A DNA stretch of 64,000 nt from Cinnamomum chago (taxonomy: Eukaryota > Streptophyta > Magnoliopsida > Laurales > Lauraceae): assembly GCA_038049695.1 (NCBI GenBank), contig CP142458.1:46405001-46469000 (forward strand). Reading direction: 5' to 3'. The notes below the pieces were generated by a model. It saw only the letters and a program-made list of their open reading frames with translations, searched no databases and had not been told where the DNA came from. Made by a program: the position numbers and the translations under genes. Of this stretch, positions 33,630 to 45,150 are shown in pieces. How positions within the stretch are numbered: the first letter of the stretch is position 1; every line of letters starts with the position of its first letter.

Positions 33630-33676
33630 ACCTTTGAGGCTTCACCTTCCCAAATGGAACCCAAATATTAAGAAAA
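33630..33676 (+). pseudogene. PMD pseudogene, last codons and stop
   Basis: After the solo LTR the frame runs FEASPSQMEPKY and stops. With one ACCTT copy removed it continues KNKT|FEASPSQ in frame. This is the last part of the PMD-like gene I can follow. Confidence 0.5.
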
Positions 33677-33811
33677 AGGTATACACAACCAACCATCAGC
33701 AGTAGCTCATTCATTGTGACATCCCCACGCATGCTTAACTAGGATGCACTACACTTCGTTGGCATTTCTTGAAATCAATGACGAACATAGAACATCTTAT
33801 TCCCCATCGTG

Positions 33812-34070
33812 TCAAAAGTGATTGACGTTGAACTTCCACTCTCCTTTGGCTGGATCATAAGAAACAAACTCTGCACCTTGATCCTGAGTTTTCTTTCTCA
33901 GCATCTCTTGGTACTTTTCAACCTTAAGCCCTTTTGTGCATTGCTCTCCAGTCTTCTTATTGAAACATTTGATATTTAGCAGCGTCACTTCAGCAGGTTT
34001 GTTAAGGCCTTGTCCAACATGGGGCTTCTTGCTGTCATCCACGTAAACAATCACTACGTCCAAAACCCTA
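33812..34070 (-). pseudogene. NUP98 autopeptidase-domain fragment
   Basis: The minus strand encodes [58 protein letters not shown] and [16 protein letters not shown], then a stop. This is the C-terminal part of the nucleoporin NUP98 autopeptidase domain (plants: NUP98a/b), where self-cleavage occurs after HF in an HFSKY-type motif. Here the stop comes exactly after HF, so the Ser of the cleavage site is missing. About 83 codons are kept with no internal stop, so the copy is young or constrained. No introns or other NUP98 sequence are seen nearby. A transposon-carried or duplicated exon is likely. Confidence 0.85.
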
Positions 34071-34327
34071 TGTCCATGGTTCCCAGATAACTATGGTTTA
34101 CAATTAAATGAGGTTGAGCAAGTCCAATGGGTCCCAAAACTATTTCAAAATTCTAGACTCACGGTCTTAAAACAAAGAATCCCAATGGACTAAATAGTTA
34201 GCCGTAGGGTTTGAGTTAGTTAGCTGTGAAGCCCTTTTGGTAAGTCATAAGGTCTTCTTCTTCAACTAGCGAAAAGTGCCAAGGTCTGAAAAACACTTTT
34301 AGTCCCTTAGTTGGCGCCTGACAGGCT
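34071..34327. other. Unassigned sequence between NUP98 fragment and LTR-like start
   Basis: No gene or clear element is seen. It may be flanking intron of the NUP98 duplicate. Confidence 0.3.
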
Positions 34328-34405
34328 GTTAGATTATATGGTCTCAATCTAGTGGATGATGTAAATAAATTGATTTATTTCTTTATTAATATATTCATGC
34401 TTTCC
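34328..34405 (+). repeat. Fragment similar to the start of the solo LTR at 235
   Basis: The sequence TGTTAGATTATATGGTCTC and the next ~60 bp (GATGTAAATAAATTGATT, TCATGCTTTCC) match 235-315 with about 80% identity, then similarity ends. It is a truncated 5' LTR end of the same family. Confidence 0.65.
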
Positions 34406-35741
34406 AACTACCTACTTTATCTCATTATCCAAACCACTCATAACCACTCCCACCTTTTTAAACTCCAACATTTTATTTTCCTTTAAAAACTTTGTTTCTA
34501 TCCAAAGTCTACCATTCTTGTTCTACTCCAACTCTCATCTTTCCTTTCTACCCCACTAGCTCTTGGATTATATAAGTAGGCACTCTCATAACTTTTTTTT
34601 TTCTTTCTTAAATTGATGGCTTTTTTAATACATGAATATTTAAATTGCAATGTTGGTCATATCCGTTTTGAGCATGGGTTATTACGCTAGTTAAGATTTA
34701 TAAAAAAAAAAGAAAATTGCAACTAGGGTGGGAACAATGATACAAAATTAAAATGTCAAAATTGCGGCCATCCATATATGCCCTGCCCCATTCACAGCTA
34801 CTTTAGATATTTTAAATGAATTTTGACATGAAATCTTATGTGCCTCAATGGTTTATAGTAGATTACAAAAGAATTAGTAAAAACGAGAGGTTGTGAGTTT
34901 CAAATCCTTACACATACTTTAATATAATTTTTATTATTATGATATTTTAAAATAAAATGCAAGATCCATCGAAAGTCAAGATTGGGTTAAATTTGAAATT
35001 GACGCACCTTAAATCATTTTCTTTAATATATAATAATAGTTTTTCTGGGTACGGTGTATAATGAATAATAACAAGTTGTGAGGTATGGTGACAGTGAAAC
35101 ACTAAATTGAAAATCTTCCATTATAATATAAAATAAATATACTATTTTGTTTAAGACTCGACTTACTACAATTCTTTCTATTTTTATAACTTTACTAATA
35201 ATTTTTTATTTTATTAAATTTTTGCTGCATTGGGCTAGTGGTAAGGGTTGTATACTAGAGCCTAATAATCCAGTGATTAGTTAAATTTTTTTAACACAAA
35301 CCCAAAAAGCAATACAAAGAAAGAAAGAAAGAAAGAAAAAAAAAACTAAACCATTTAAAAAAAGAAAGAGAGATATAAAGCTAAGTATAATATTGCCAAT
35401 ATTGCATTTTAGAGGACCGAATACAACCCAAACCCAACTTAGCCCCACATTATTTTAGTTCCTATTTAAATTATAAAATATTTTTATTTTCTAAAATCTC
35501 AATTAGATTTGTATTAATTCTGAAAATCACCTTGATGATTGAAAAAATATTCAACATAATATCTTATAATAAAAATAAATAAAAATAAAAAGATACCTCA
35601 GAGAACTACATAAAAAAGGATAAAAATAATATAAAAGTTTTAGGTCAGAAAAATTAAGAGATAAACTCAGATGGAAGAAATTGCCCAAAGTCTCATGTAC
35701 CCAATATGCCCTTTTGACAGTTGAGACGTACCTAGACACAT
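34406..35741. other. AT-rich intergenic DNA
   Basis: I see no gene. Weak tRNA-like box motifs occur near 34842-34915 and 35225-35290 (GGGCTAGTGGTAAGGGT), possibly decayed SINEs, plus a GAAA microsatellite near 35318-35345. Confidence 0.4.
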
Positions 35742-35746
35742 CATAT

Positions 35747-38525
35747 TGTAATAACCTGGGCCAGATTAGACCCAGATTCGTCTGGCCCATAACGTATTAG
35801 GTACCAGGCCAGATTAGGCCTAGGTTTGCCTGACCCTTAAGGTATTAAGTTGGGTTGGGTTACATTAATTGGTTTTCCTCAACCTGCTTCCAACCCATTA
35901 AAGCTCCGTTTGTTATGTTTAGGTTGTTAGAACGACATCTCCTTCAAAGGGGTTTCCGTTCTGATACCCAGGGAGCAGTGGAGATTGAACCTTATCCCCG
36001 AAAATAAGTTAAGAACTCTTGTTAATTTCTGCATTTCTTTCCAATTGTTCCATTTTGGGTTAAAGAGGAGAAGAGAGGAAAAAGTACAGAGGAACTATGC
36101 TTGGAAGCGGCAGAGAAGGATCTCAGGGAGGAAGAGGCCAAAGGACCTAGTGGATGCAGTACTCGAGATCCCACATCAACAGTGCCACGATCTGCTACAC
36201 TAGAAGGTGAGTGATATTTCCAAGTACATAGAAATGTGGATCCTTGGGTTATTCTATGTTTCTGTTGTTCCTTAATATAACCTAAAAGGGTGATCAAGGA
36301 TCAAAATCTGATTACTGACAGATCTTGGAATTTCCTTTGGGGTTTGACCAAGATTTGTAATCTCCATGTTAATTAGTAATAGATTATGATGGTTTATTTA
36401 ATACTGGATGTGATGTGGTAATTGTATATATATTTTGATTTGATCAAGAAGGAGGAAATTTGATGAGAAACTCAAGCCAGTGGCTTGGTTTCCAACCACA
36501 TCGACAGATCTTGGATCTGTCGATGTGGGTACTATGATCAGGGAGCCCACCCAATCAAGAATCACACCCAGGGATCTGATAGCAGACCCCTGGGCGACCA
36601 CTGTGTAGGTGGACCCATCCAGTGTGGATCCCATCTGACCCCACATCTAATCCCCCAAGTCCTTGCAGCGTTAATTTTGGGAAATTTCAAGGTTATCATG
36701 TTTTGGATTGTGGGGCCCACTGGCCCACCTGATCAAAGATCAGGACCGACCATTACCTTGGTCCCTGATGGGCGACCAAGGTCAGCCAGGTCCCAGGCAA
36801 GTTGAACCATTGAAGGGCCCACCACCTGATCACCCCTATTCTGTGTGTAAGGGCCTGAAATGGCAGGGAACAGTACTGTTAATGGACCTTGAATCACTGA
36901 AATCCCTTATGTAATATTATATATAGTGTGGGAAAATCATACTGGATGGCTTCATCTCTTGAAACAAGTGTGGAAGGATGAATTCCAGAGAGGAGAAGGA
37001 AATTGCAGGTAACAGTGCCTTACTTCAAATTGTTTATCAAACGCGTGGGGCCCACCGGTTGGTCTGATGAGAGATCAGAACCAGCCATTCAATATATCCT
37101 TGATAGGCGATTAAGATGGCCCTGAACCCATGTTGTTTAAACCACCAGGGACCCACAATCTCTTCTCATCCAAAGCATTGGGCGTGAGACCCATTTTTGA
37201 AGATGATAATGAAGCTCTGGGACTCTTATTTTATAATGCTTTGGGTTGAGTCATGACATGACACAACCACTTCTTGAACTTTCCAGAGATGCTTTAAGTT
37301 GTTTATGCACAGAATTGTTGACTTGTGCCATGTGTCCTACTAGGTGACATAAACCAATAAATAATTACACCAATCCTATTGGACTTGCATCTTAGTGTGG
37401 GCATGATGGAGTTATATAACTCAAAGTTATATATTATATTAAGCACATATTTTGATAAATCTGAAGCATCTGTTGACTTATGAAGGAATACCCAAGTTAA
37501 TAGGGTAAACTCTAAAACTAACAGTAATTATGTATGTTAGTTTAAACCCTTATTGACAATACGGAATTTAGAAAATATGGGATTAGTACCACAAAGAGGG
37601 TACTAAATATTAAATTAAAGTGGGGCCTTATTTATCCCGATGATGTGGGACTAATCTTATATTAATATAATTGGTGTGTAAAATTCCTTGATAATGTTAT
37701 TGAACGCATAATGAATTTACGCGAATTAATGAATTTTTCTTATGAGAATATTTGCTATGAATTATATGAAACAGTGGCACCTTATTTGAAATATCAGAAA
37801 TGATCCTTACTTCTGAGTATCAAATTGAACATTGAACCCCTTACGGGCCAGGAGGAATAAAGTTGGACTGGGATTGAAATATCATTTATGCAATTAGTCT
37901 TCATACTAGGAGTTTTCGAATGTATTATATAAAGACTTCCTTTTTGGAAGGGAATGAAGTACTGAAAACTCTATTGGTAGAGTTCCATTATAAGAACCCA
38001 AAATTGGGAAATCATAGAACTTATCAAAGTTACAGACTAACTATGTACCCTCATTAAATAACAAGAAGACTCTTTGTGTAATCCATTATTATCTCGTGAA
38101 TTCTTCCGCACTTTTGTAAATTCATTATGTTTTCAATGATCTGTGTATGTAGAAATATTATTCACCAGACTTCTGATAAGTGGTTTGCCCCACTTCAGGT
38201 GCGCATCGTCTGGGGGAACTTGGCAATGAGGGGAATCAGCCATTGGACTTCAATATGCGTGGCTGATGAGAGAGCATTACGATTGACCAGATTAATGATG
38301 TTTAGGATTTGTGATTAACTGTTCCTTTAATAATATTGAATTTGATCCTTTTATGATATAAGATTGATTGTGTCAGCAGACTTGTTTCTATTTAAAGATT
38401 CATTTGAATAAATTCCAAATTATTACATTTCTCAGTTCCTTGTCTTAATTTGATTTATGAAGTGATATGGATTCCTTATAGTAAGGCCCTGGGTCCTGAT
38501 GAGCTCCGAGATTTGGGGTGTTACA
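35747..38525 (+). mobile_element. Solo LTR of about 2.8 kb, TSD CATAT
   Basis: The ends are TGTAATAACCTGGG and GGGGTGTTACA, with CATAT at 35742-35746 and 38526-38530. Internal duplications are visible: CAGATTAGRCC motifs near 35763-35821, and GGCCCAC...GATCAGRACC...AGCCATT-type segments near 36714-36790 and 37050-37120. No coding domain is present. The TGTAATA/TTACA ends suggest Ty3/gypsy, without proof. Confidence 0.85.
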
Positions 38526-38530
38526 CATAT

Positions 38531-41205
38531 GGACTTGAAATTTCTTAACTATTTTATTTATTATTTTTATATATACTGTAATATTGAGTGAGTAGTAAAG
38601 GTTGTGAGACTACCACATAACTTAGGGATCAATTTTAAAAACTATTATTATATATGAAGAGAAGTGATTCCAATTTGAAATCACTTCCAATTGATTTTGA
38701 CCAATTTAATTTAGTTTGACCCTAGCAAACGGGTCGGATTGGGGTAGGCCCGTGTATTTTTAATGACATGGTAAAAACTAATCTGATTTGTGCCGATACT
38801 CGAACTCAAGACAATATGAATTTCAAATAAACTACCTTACCATTACACCACAAAGCATCTTTTTACTAATAGTTATCAACAAAAACTTAAAATTAGTTAA
38901 CGAGAAAGAGACCCCGGCGCTCCCACTTTGGAATATTGACCGTGAGTTGAAATTTATCTACGAGGTATTTATAAAAATAACTATATTTTTAGAATATTGA
39001 CACCTATAAATATTGTTGCTATTATGTTCATACTGATGCATTGTACTTTAAGTATAGATGATCAAACTTTTGAAATAACTATTTTATATGATTTCCTATA
39101 TAGTCATTAATTTTCTATGACAATCTTTTTACAATAAAACTAAACTCAAATGAATATATAATATATGAATTAATTAAAAATAATAATAAGTTTCATAGTT
39201 AATAAGAAAATGACAATATTATTGAAAAAAAAAACTCGCGATAACATCGTTGGAGCTAAAGAGGAGGCGAGAAACTTTCCATGTAACTGATATGCTACAA
39301 TGCACGCTTGCCGAGGGAGAAAGTGTGAGTCTGATTTTTTTTTCTTTTTTGTGTGTGTGGCTTTTAAATTTTATAAATTGTGATGTAAATAGAGTGGAAC
39401 ACTATGATAGACCCCATCTATTAAAAATCACAATCATTAAGGCAAACATCCTTGCTATTTATGGGATACCTCAAATTCCCACTTCATTCTGGGTAATTTC
39501 CACGGTCAAATTCATTCTCTGATAAAAAAAATATAAAATACTGGAGTTTTCCATATATATATATATTGTGATTCAGACTCTCCACCATGCCTTTTGTTTA
39601 TCAAGAAACTCACAATATCATCTTATTTCTATCAAGCAATAGCATTTGAGTGTTGATGGGTCCTAGTGTCTATAAGTGTCACTAATCTAAAGAATTTCAA
39701 GTATTTTTGTTTCTTCTGATTATATGATTTTTTTTTTAGAATGTGAAATGCCGATTTTTGTATTGTCTGGTTTATTTAATCCTTAGTCTATTTTTATTTA
39801 ATCCACTCTCGGTTTTGGGTTGTCTACTTTCCTTTTTATCTATTGATTCTGATTGTACACTTTTTTTTTAAGAATGCAGAACTAATGGTGAAAGAAATGT
39901 TCAATAATATTGGTCCATCTAAATAAAGAATTAAGCTCATTCTTATTATCATCATTTTCTACTTTCTCCAATATAATTCTATTTCTCTATGTCAACAAGA
40001 GAACTTTCATTTTTTCCATTCATTTACTTTTAAGTTTATTGTATTTGTTTAGAGCAACTTGAATAATTTTTTTGTTTTCTTTGTGTCTCTTTTTAGTACC
40101 GTCTTATGTCTCATTTGCATGCTTATTTTATATCAGTGTTCAATTCATTTTAAAATGTGAGCACCTTAAGACAATTGGTGCAATTATTAAACATTTCAAT
40201 TTGAGAGGTACACCTTTTTTAATTCATTCACTTTTGAGTTCATCATATTTTATTTGAGCAATTTAGTTATGTCATTTGAATATCATTTATACAAAAGAAT
40301 CATCATGTTAAAATGTCTATAGATTTGCAATATTTTATGGTTTGTATTTGTATGGTTTTTATAGATTGCGAGTTTCTTTTTTTCCCCTTTTTTGTTTCAA
40401 CTTTTGGGTATTGGGTTTTTCTTGTTTTTTTTTCTTTTGAATTTACTTTTTATCATGAGATTTTCTGTGAATTCTCATTTTTCTGTTCTATTTTTTAAAT
40501 CTTTTTAATGCTTATCATTGTGAGTTAATTATTTATTTTACTTCCATTGGGTTCTTTAAGTTCTCTTTGTGAAATCTTTTTATGGATTTTTCTTATTTCT
40601 TTTGTGGCTTTAGATTTCCATTTTTGAGTATTAAATTATCATAAGTTGGTTTAGTTCTTTTAAATTTTTTTTATCATTGTATTGTCTATGAATCTTTGTT
40701 TATATATATTTTTATAGCCTTTTTAATAATTTTTTTTTTATTTCTTATATTATAATTTCACACTTGTGCTATTTTTTTTTAATGATGGTTTTTCATGAAT
40801 TTGTGGGTTCTTTTATCTTTGCCCTTCTGTGCTCCATTTTTTAGTTTTTTTTTTCTCATGAGTGTTTGATATTTTTAAATTGCTCATATTATTGAGTTGA
40901 TTATGGATTTTCATTTCTATGTTTTATTTCTATGTGTCTTTCAAATTTCATTAGATTTGATTTATAGTTTATATTGTTTGTTTGTTTTGATTTTATTTTT
41001 TAGTTTTCTTTATCATTAATCTTCAATTTTCATGGGCTTGTGTTTTTTTTTTTTTTTTAAATTATATGGTATTCGGTATTGAATTCTTTTGGACTTTTTT
41101 TTTAATTTTCCCTCTCTCTCAAACTAAAACCTTTTGCATTTAATTTTAAAAAAACTGATTATAAACTGTTTTTTTTTTACAAATTTTAATATTATAATTA
41201 TATTG
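38531..41205. other. AT-rich, T-rich intergenic DNA
   Basis: Long T-rich stretches (39700-41200) give small Phe/Leu-rich ORFs without family signatures. At 38780-38860 (minus strand) GTGGTGTAATGGTAAGGTAG and TTGAGTTCGAGTATC resemble RNA polymerase III boxes A and B of a tRNA-derived SINE. Part of this DNA may be the body of the Helitron ending at 41235. Confidence 0.4.
38780..38860 (-). repeat. Possible tRNA-derived SINE head
   Basis: The minus strand has an A-box-like GTGGTGTAATGGTAAGG and, 28 bp later, a B-box-like TTGAGTTCGAGTATC. No tail or TSD was found, and it does not fold into a full tRNA. Confidence 0.3.
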
Positions 41206-41235
41206 CCTGTGCTAAACACAGGGGTGTTTTTCTAG
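41206..41235 (+). mobile_element. Candidate Helitron 3' terminus
   Basis: A 6-bp stem CCTGTG...CACAGG with loop CTAAA (41206-41222) is followed after 9 bases by CTAG (41232-41235) and then T, the usual Helitron 3' signature (hairpin, CTRR, insertion before T). No rep/helicase gene is seen, so any element would be non-autonomous. A 5' TC end could not be fixed; ATCTATTAAAAATC near 39416 is one candidate. Confidence 0.5.

Positions 41236-41289
<54 letters not shown>
41236..41289. repeat. TA dinucleotide microsatellite
   Basis: About 25 TA units in a row lie directly after the putative Helitron end, as if the element had inserted in a TA repeat. Confidence 0.95.
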
Positions 41290-41292
<3 letters not shown>

Positions 41293-42165
41293 GCAAACAG
41301 AACCCAATTGCAAAATCACCCGATTGGATTCAATTGATTTTGACTGAGTTTTGTTGACATTCCTCACAATTGCCCTCCCATTGTAACTCCTAATAAATAA
41401 AAACATTTCCCTTCTCAATTGCAATCAATTGTTTTGATTGTCCCTCAACTTTTGATCTTCTACCAAGAGCTCCAAGAGGTGATGCAACTTCCTTAAGTGG
41501 ACGTCCTAGATCCTCCCTCCAAAGAATTCCCACATTCTCCTTCTCTTCCAAGGACTCTCCATGAACCACGGAAGGAGAAAGTACCTCAAATTCCGGATTC
41601 TTATTCTGGCTTCCACCCATAAGTACCTCTGTCCATTCCTTTTCCAAAATCCTAAATGCCTCCTTTTTCCTTTTGTTGTTCTTTTCTTCCCCTTTGCTGG
41701 GCTTCGCCTCCTTCAACCTGTATATGTTGTTCTCTTATGGATTGTTTTTTCCTCAGTCTGTAACAAATTGAATTGCCTTGTTAGTGCTATTGTTATGCTC
41801 TCTGCCATTTCTGCCACTTAGAAATCCAGAAACATCTTGGTGCATAGAGAAGTCAAGCCCTCTCTTGTGAGTTCTCTTAATCAAAGCAAAAGTTGCGGTT
41901 ATTCGAAGGAAGTTGTCCGGGTCTGTTTGCAATCCCATTTTGATCCGTTTGTTGGGAAACCTCCTGTAACCTGTTCTCTTTTTTGGTTTTTTTTTTTTTT
42001 TTGTGAATGGCCTCTCTATTATGACTCTATATGTTTAGTTTTTTGTTTGGTCTTGGTTTTGGTTTTAGTCTGTAGCATTTTTTTGGCTTCGACCTGTATT
42101 CTTTAGAAGGGGCTTCTCTTTTGTTTATCCCTTGCTATTAATATAATCCTTTGCATCTTAGAAAA
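41290..42165. other. Unassigned sequence with possible LINE-like tail
   Basis: At about 41980-42165 a T-rich segment ends TTGCTATTAATATAATCC and then CTTAGAAAAAGAAAG, resembling the 3' untranslated tail of plant L1 LINEs. A minus-strand ORF at 41390-41716 is Lys/Glu-rich and has no signature I recognise. LINE origin is a weak inference. Confidence 0.3.
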
Positions 42166-42837
42166 AGAAAGTGACGTATTATTAATTTTATTTAGAATAA
42201 TTCCATTATATTCCGCTAGGATTTGTGGTTGTCTGCTTTGAGTTGATTCGTTAGATGGCCCTGATCATGTTCTGAAGGATTCTACGAATGTAAATAATGT
42301 GGTATAGTTCGAATTGCATGTACTTGTATGCCCAACTGTTGGTGAATGGTTGGATGTTAGGTAACAAGATCTACTTCCACCTGTTGCTTCTTTTGGAGGT
42401 CATGCACATATGCCATTTAAGCTATGCATTATATTGATGTGGGATAGAAATTTTTTTATATAATCTTTTTATGGCGCTGACTGACATAATCACTAGATAA
42501 ATTCCAAGCAAATTGACAGACATGGTTATTATCTAATGATGGCTAAGAGCAGGTCGTGCTAATTAAGAAGTGGCAGTTGCATGAAATGAAGATTTTCAGA
42601 ATAATGTATTTATTCTAGACAGAGTTTTGCTATATATCTTGGAAACATTATCAAAATGAAGAATGAAGGGACCATTTGTGTGTAAGGAATGTAGGTTACA
42701 GTGGTTTTAGTTATTTTTCCGCTCCTCTCATATTCTCAGACTCCTTTCAAGCGGTCGATGACAATTGGTAGAAAACATTGAATTGTGTTTCTTTCAATCC
42801 TTTAATCTCTTCAATTCACAAACTCCTTTGATTATTG
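42166..42837. other. Intergenic DNA without recognisable feature
   Basis: AT-rich unique-looking sequence. I see no coding or repeat signature. Confidence 0.4.
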
Positions 42838-43344
42838 ATGGGTCAGGCCCAAATGACTCGGTCCACAATGACGGGTCAGGCCCAAGTGACCCAAGTCCGT
42901 GATGAGCCCAGGTCTAAATCCACCCATTAAGGGCCGGGTCCAGATCCACAAAATAACGAAGTCAGCGCGTCGTTCCCTTAACCTGCTTTTACCAAGTCTT
43001 GTGGAGGAGATCCTACCTGCCTCATCTGTTGAGGGCAGTTCGAAGACTCTGCCAGAATGAAGCGTCCGTTGCTGAAGAGTCGTTCCCATCTGTTAGAGGA
43101 AGGCTATAAATAACAGAGCCCCACTAGCACTGGGGGGCAAGCAATTTCTTATCCGTATTTACACTATCATTGTATTCTTCTTGCTTGTAATCCCTACCTC
43201 GGAGAAGTAAAATCACCAGTTTGAAGTGGACGTAGGTCACATTGACCAAACCACTATAAATTCTCTCTCTCTCTCCATTAATTTCCACATTATTTACTAA
43301 TCACTTGACCGGTGGTGCCCGAAAACACATTTTTGGCATCATCA
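42838..43344 (+). repeat. 5' LTR of a Tat-like Ty3/gypsy element
   Basis: The end is fixed by GGCATCATCA directly before the primer binding site. The start is approximate (TGATGGGTCAGGCCC near 42838). A TATA box (GCTATAAATAAC) lies near 43103, then the leader ends in TCTCTCTCTCTC. The LTR is short (about 500 bp). Confidence 0.65.
43104..43114 (+). promoter_or_regulatory. TATA box of Tat-like 5' LTR
   Basis: CTATAAATAAC lies about 240 bp before the LTR end, at the expected U3/R distance. Confidence 0.65.
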
Positions 43345-43345
43345 G

Positions 43346-43364
43346 TTTGGCGCCGTCTGTGGGA
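43346..43364 (+). other. Primer binding site of Tat-like element
   Basis: TTTGGCGCCGTCTGTGGGAA follows the LTR end by one base. This TGGCGCCGTCTGTGGG form is common in plant Tat-lineage gypsy elements and serves tRNA priming of minus-strand DNA. Confidence 0.75.
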
Positions 43365-43391
43365 ATCGACAAGATTTCCTTTTTCGAAATT

Positions 43392-44690
43392 ATGGTGATC
43401 ACCACAAGGTCAACAAGATGTCAAGATGACAACCCCTCCTAGGAAGGCGAGGGTAACCCTGCACCAAATACTCCTGCTCCCTCTCCTCAACAAATGCTGG
43501 AGACCATGCAGCAGCTGGTGACCTAGAACCAGCAGATATTACAACTCATGCTGGCAGGGCAAGGAGGAGCACCAATTGGTACAGGATAGCAGGAAGTACC
43601 GCGCCCGGAGAAACCAGTTGCTCCACATAGAGGGGCACCTCACCCAGGCGCCCGTCCACATGGTGCCCGGGGCCAAGGCGCCACCCGTCATCATCCTCAC
43701 CTGGGCGCCCATCCCCATGGCGTCCAGGGTCGAGGAGTACACCTGGGCGCCTATTCCCATGGCCCCCAGGGCGCCTCCAGTGGAGTTCCCCATGTCACCC
43801 TACACGGAAGACTTTTGGTCGACCCTCAAGGTCACGCCCATCTCGACGTGCCTCCACCCCCCGGCGGAGCCTCACCTGGAGGATCGAATCGCGGTGGACT
43901 TCCACCCCCTCCCTCTGCATCCAACGATGAAGATCCTCATTTCCAGGAGGGGGGAAGTGAAAATCACAGCCTGGAAGATGAGAGTCATTCGCAAGGCCTG
44001 TCCAGAGAAGCCCCCAATCGTTGGGATGAGAAGTTCAAGGAAATGCAGAATCAGATTGGCTATGTCTTCAACGCCATAAGGGCGCAGGCACCGGAGACGG
44101 TGGATTATCTGGTCGGACGAACAGATACATCGTTCAAGCCTAACGTGGTGAACTACCCACTCCCTCGGAAGTTCAAGATGCCATCCGTGGAGACCTTTGA
44201 TGGAACGAAAGATCCACTGGACCATCTGGAGACGTACAAAACCAAAATGCAGCTGCATAATATCCCTAACGAGATAATGTGCATGGCGTTCCCAACTACA
44301 TTGAAGGGTTCCGCCCGGCAGTGGTTTACCAATCTCCCCCAAGCATCCATAGCCACCTTTGGAGAGTTGAGCAAATCTTTTGTCTTACACTTTATCGGTA
44401 GGCGCTGCCACCAGAAGCCTGCCACACACCTGCTCAGCATAAAACAGGACCGAGATGAGAGTTTGAGGAGTTACCTCACTCGTTTTAACGAGGAGGTCCT
44501 CCAAGTCGAGGAGCCCAATGACAAAGTCACCATGACCGCCTTTCTGGGAGGCCTCCGTTCATCCAGTTTCCTCTTTTCAGTAATGAAGCGACCACCAAAG
44601 AGCATGCCAGAACTGTTGGCAAAAGCTCAAAAATATATGAATGCTGAGGAAATCAACAGGTCCAGGCGAGGTGAATCATCTCGTGGATAG
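43392..44690 (+). pseudogene. Tat-like gypsy gag polyprotein with three premature stops
   Basis: Starts at ATG 43392 (MVITTRSTRCQDDNPS), 45 bp after the PBS. One frame runs to TAG at 44688-44690, with in-frame TAG codons at 43440, 43524 and 43587, each where Gln would fit (VT*NQQILQLML). A Pro/Gly/His-rich region follows, then the Retrotrans_gag domain (PF03732): VETFDGTKDPLDHLETYKTK, FPTTLKGSARQWFTNLP, LSKSFVLHFIGRRC, KQDRDESLRSYLTRFNEE. No CCHC knuckle or protease follows before the minisatellite. It would form the capsid; this copy is not translatable as such. Confidence 0.9.
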
Positions 44691-45150
44691 CTAAAAGCTT
44701 GACCTGCCTCTGCAGTGTTCTTAAACAGGCAGTCTATCTCCAGCATAGTGGCTCTCTCGCGGGTCGCTATAAAAGCTTGGCCTCTGCACTGTTCTTAAAC
44801 AGGCAGTCTATCTCCAGCTTAGCAGCTCTCTCGCGGGTCGCTAAAAAAGCTTGGCCTCTGCACTGTTCTCAAACAAGCAGCCTATATATCCAGCTTAACG
44901 GCTCTCTCACGGGTCGCCAAAAAAGCTTGGCCTCTGCACTGTTCTCAAACAAGCAGCCTATATATCCAGCTTAGCGGCTCTCTCACGGGTCGCCAAAAAA
45001 GCTTGGCCTCTGCACTGTTCTCAAACATGCAGCCTATATATCCAGCTTAGCGGCTCTCTCGCGGGTCGCCAAAAAAGCTTGGCCTACCTCTACACTGTTC
45101 TCAAACAGGCAGTATATCTCCAGCTTAGCGGCTCTCTCAAGAGGCGCCAA
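44690..45150 (+). repeat. 75-bp minisatellite, about six copies
   Basis: The unit contains AAGCTTGGCCTCTGCACTGT, CAGCCTATATATCCAGCTTA and GCGGCTCTCTCACGGGTCGC. Starts lie near 44693, 44771, 44844, 44919, 44994 and 45070. Inner copies are more alike than the outer two. It follows the gag stop directly; Tat-lineage elements are known to hold tandem repeats in their non-coding parts. Confidence 0.95.

Noticed and set aside
34842..35290. tRNA genes
   Set aside because: Box-A/B-like words are present but no cloverleaf can be formed; at most decayed SINEs.
39250..39340. Copia gag piece (MELKRRRETFHVTDMLQC...)
   Set aside because: Only about 28 codons with weak likeness and no continuation; could be chance.
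40072..40498. Phe/Leu-rich small ORFs in T-rich DNA
   Set aside because: Composition effect of T-runs; no start context, no family.
41390..41938. Minus-strand Lys/Glu-rich ORFs as a host gene
   Set aside because: No recognisable motif, two separate frames and flanking LINE-like tail; not enough to call a gene.
44699..44974. 91-codon repetitive ORF after Tat gag
   Set aside because: It is a reading through the 75-bp minisatellite; the unit length is not kept as a multiple of three in all copies.
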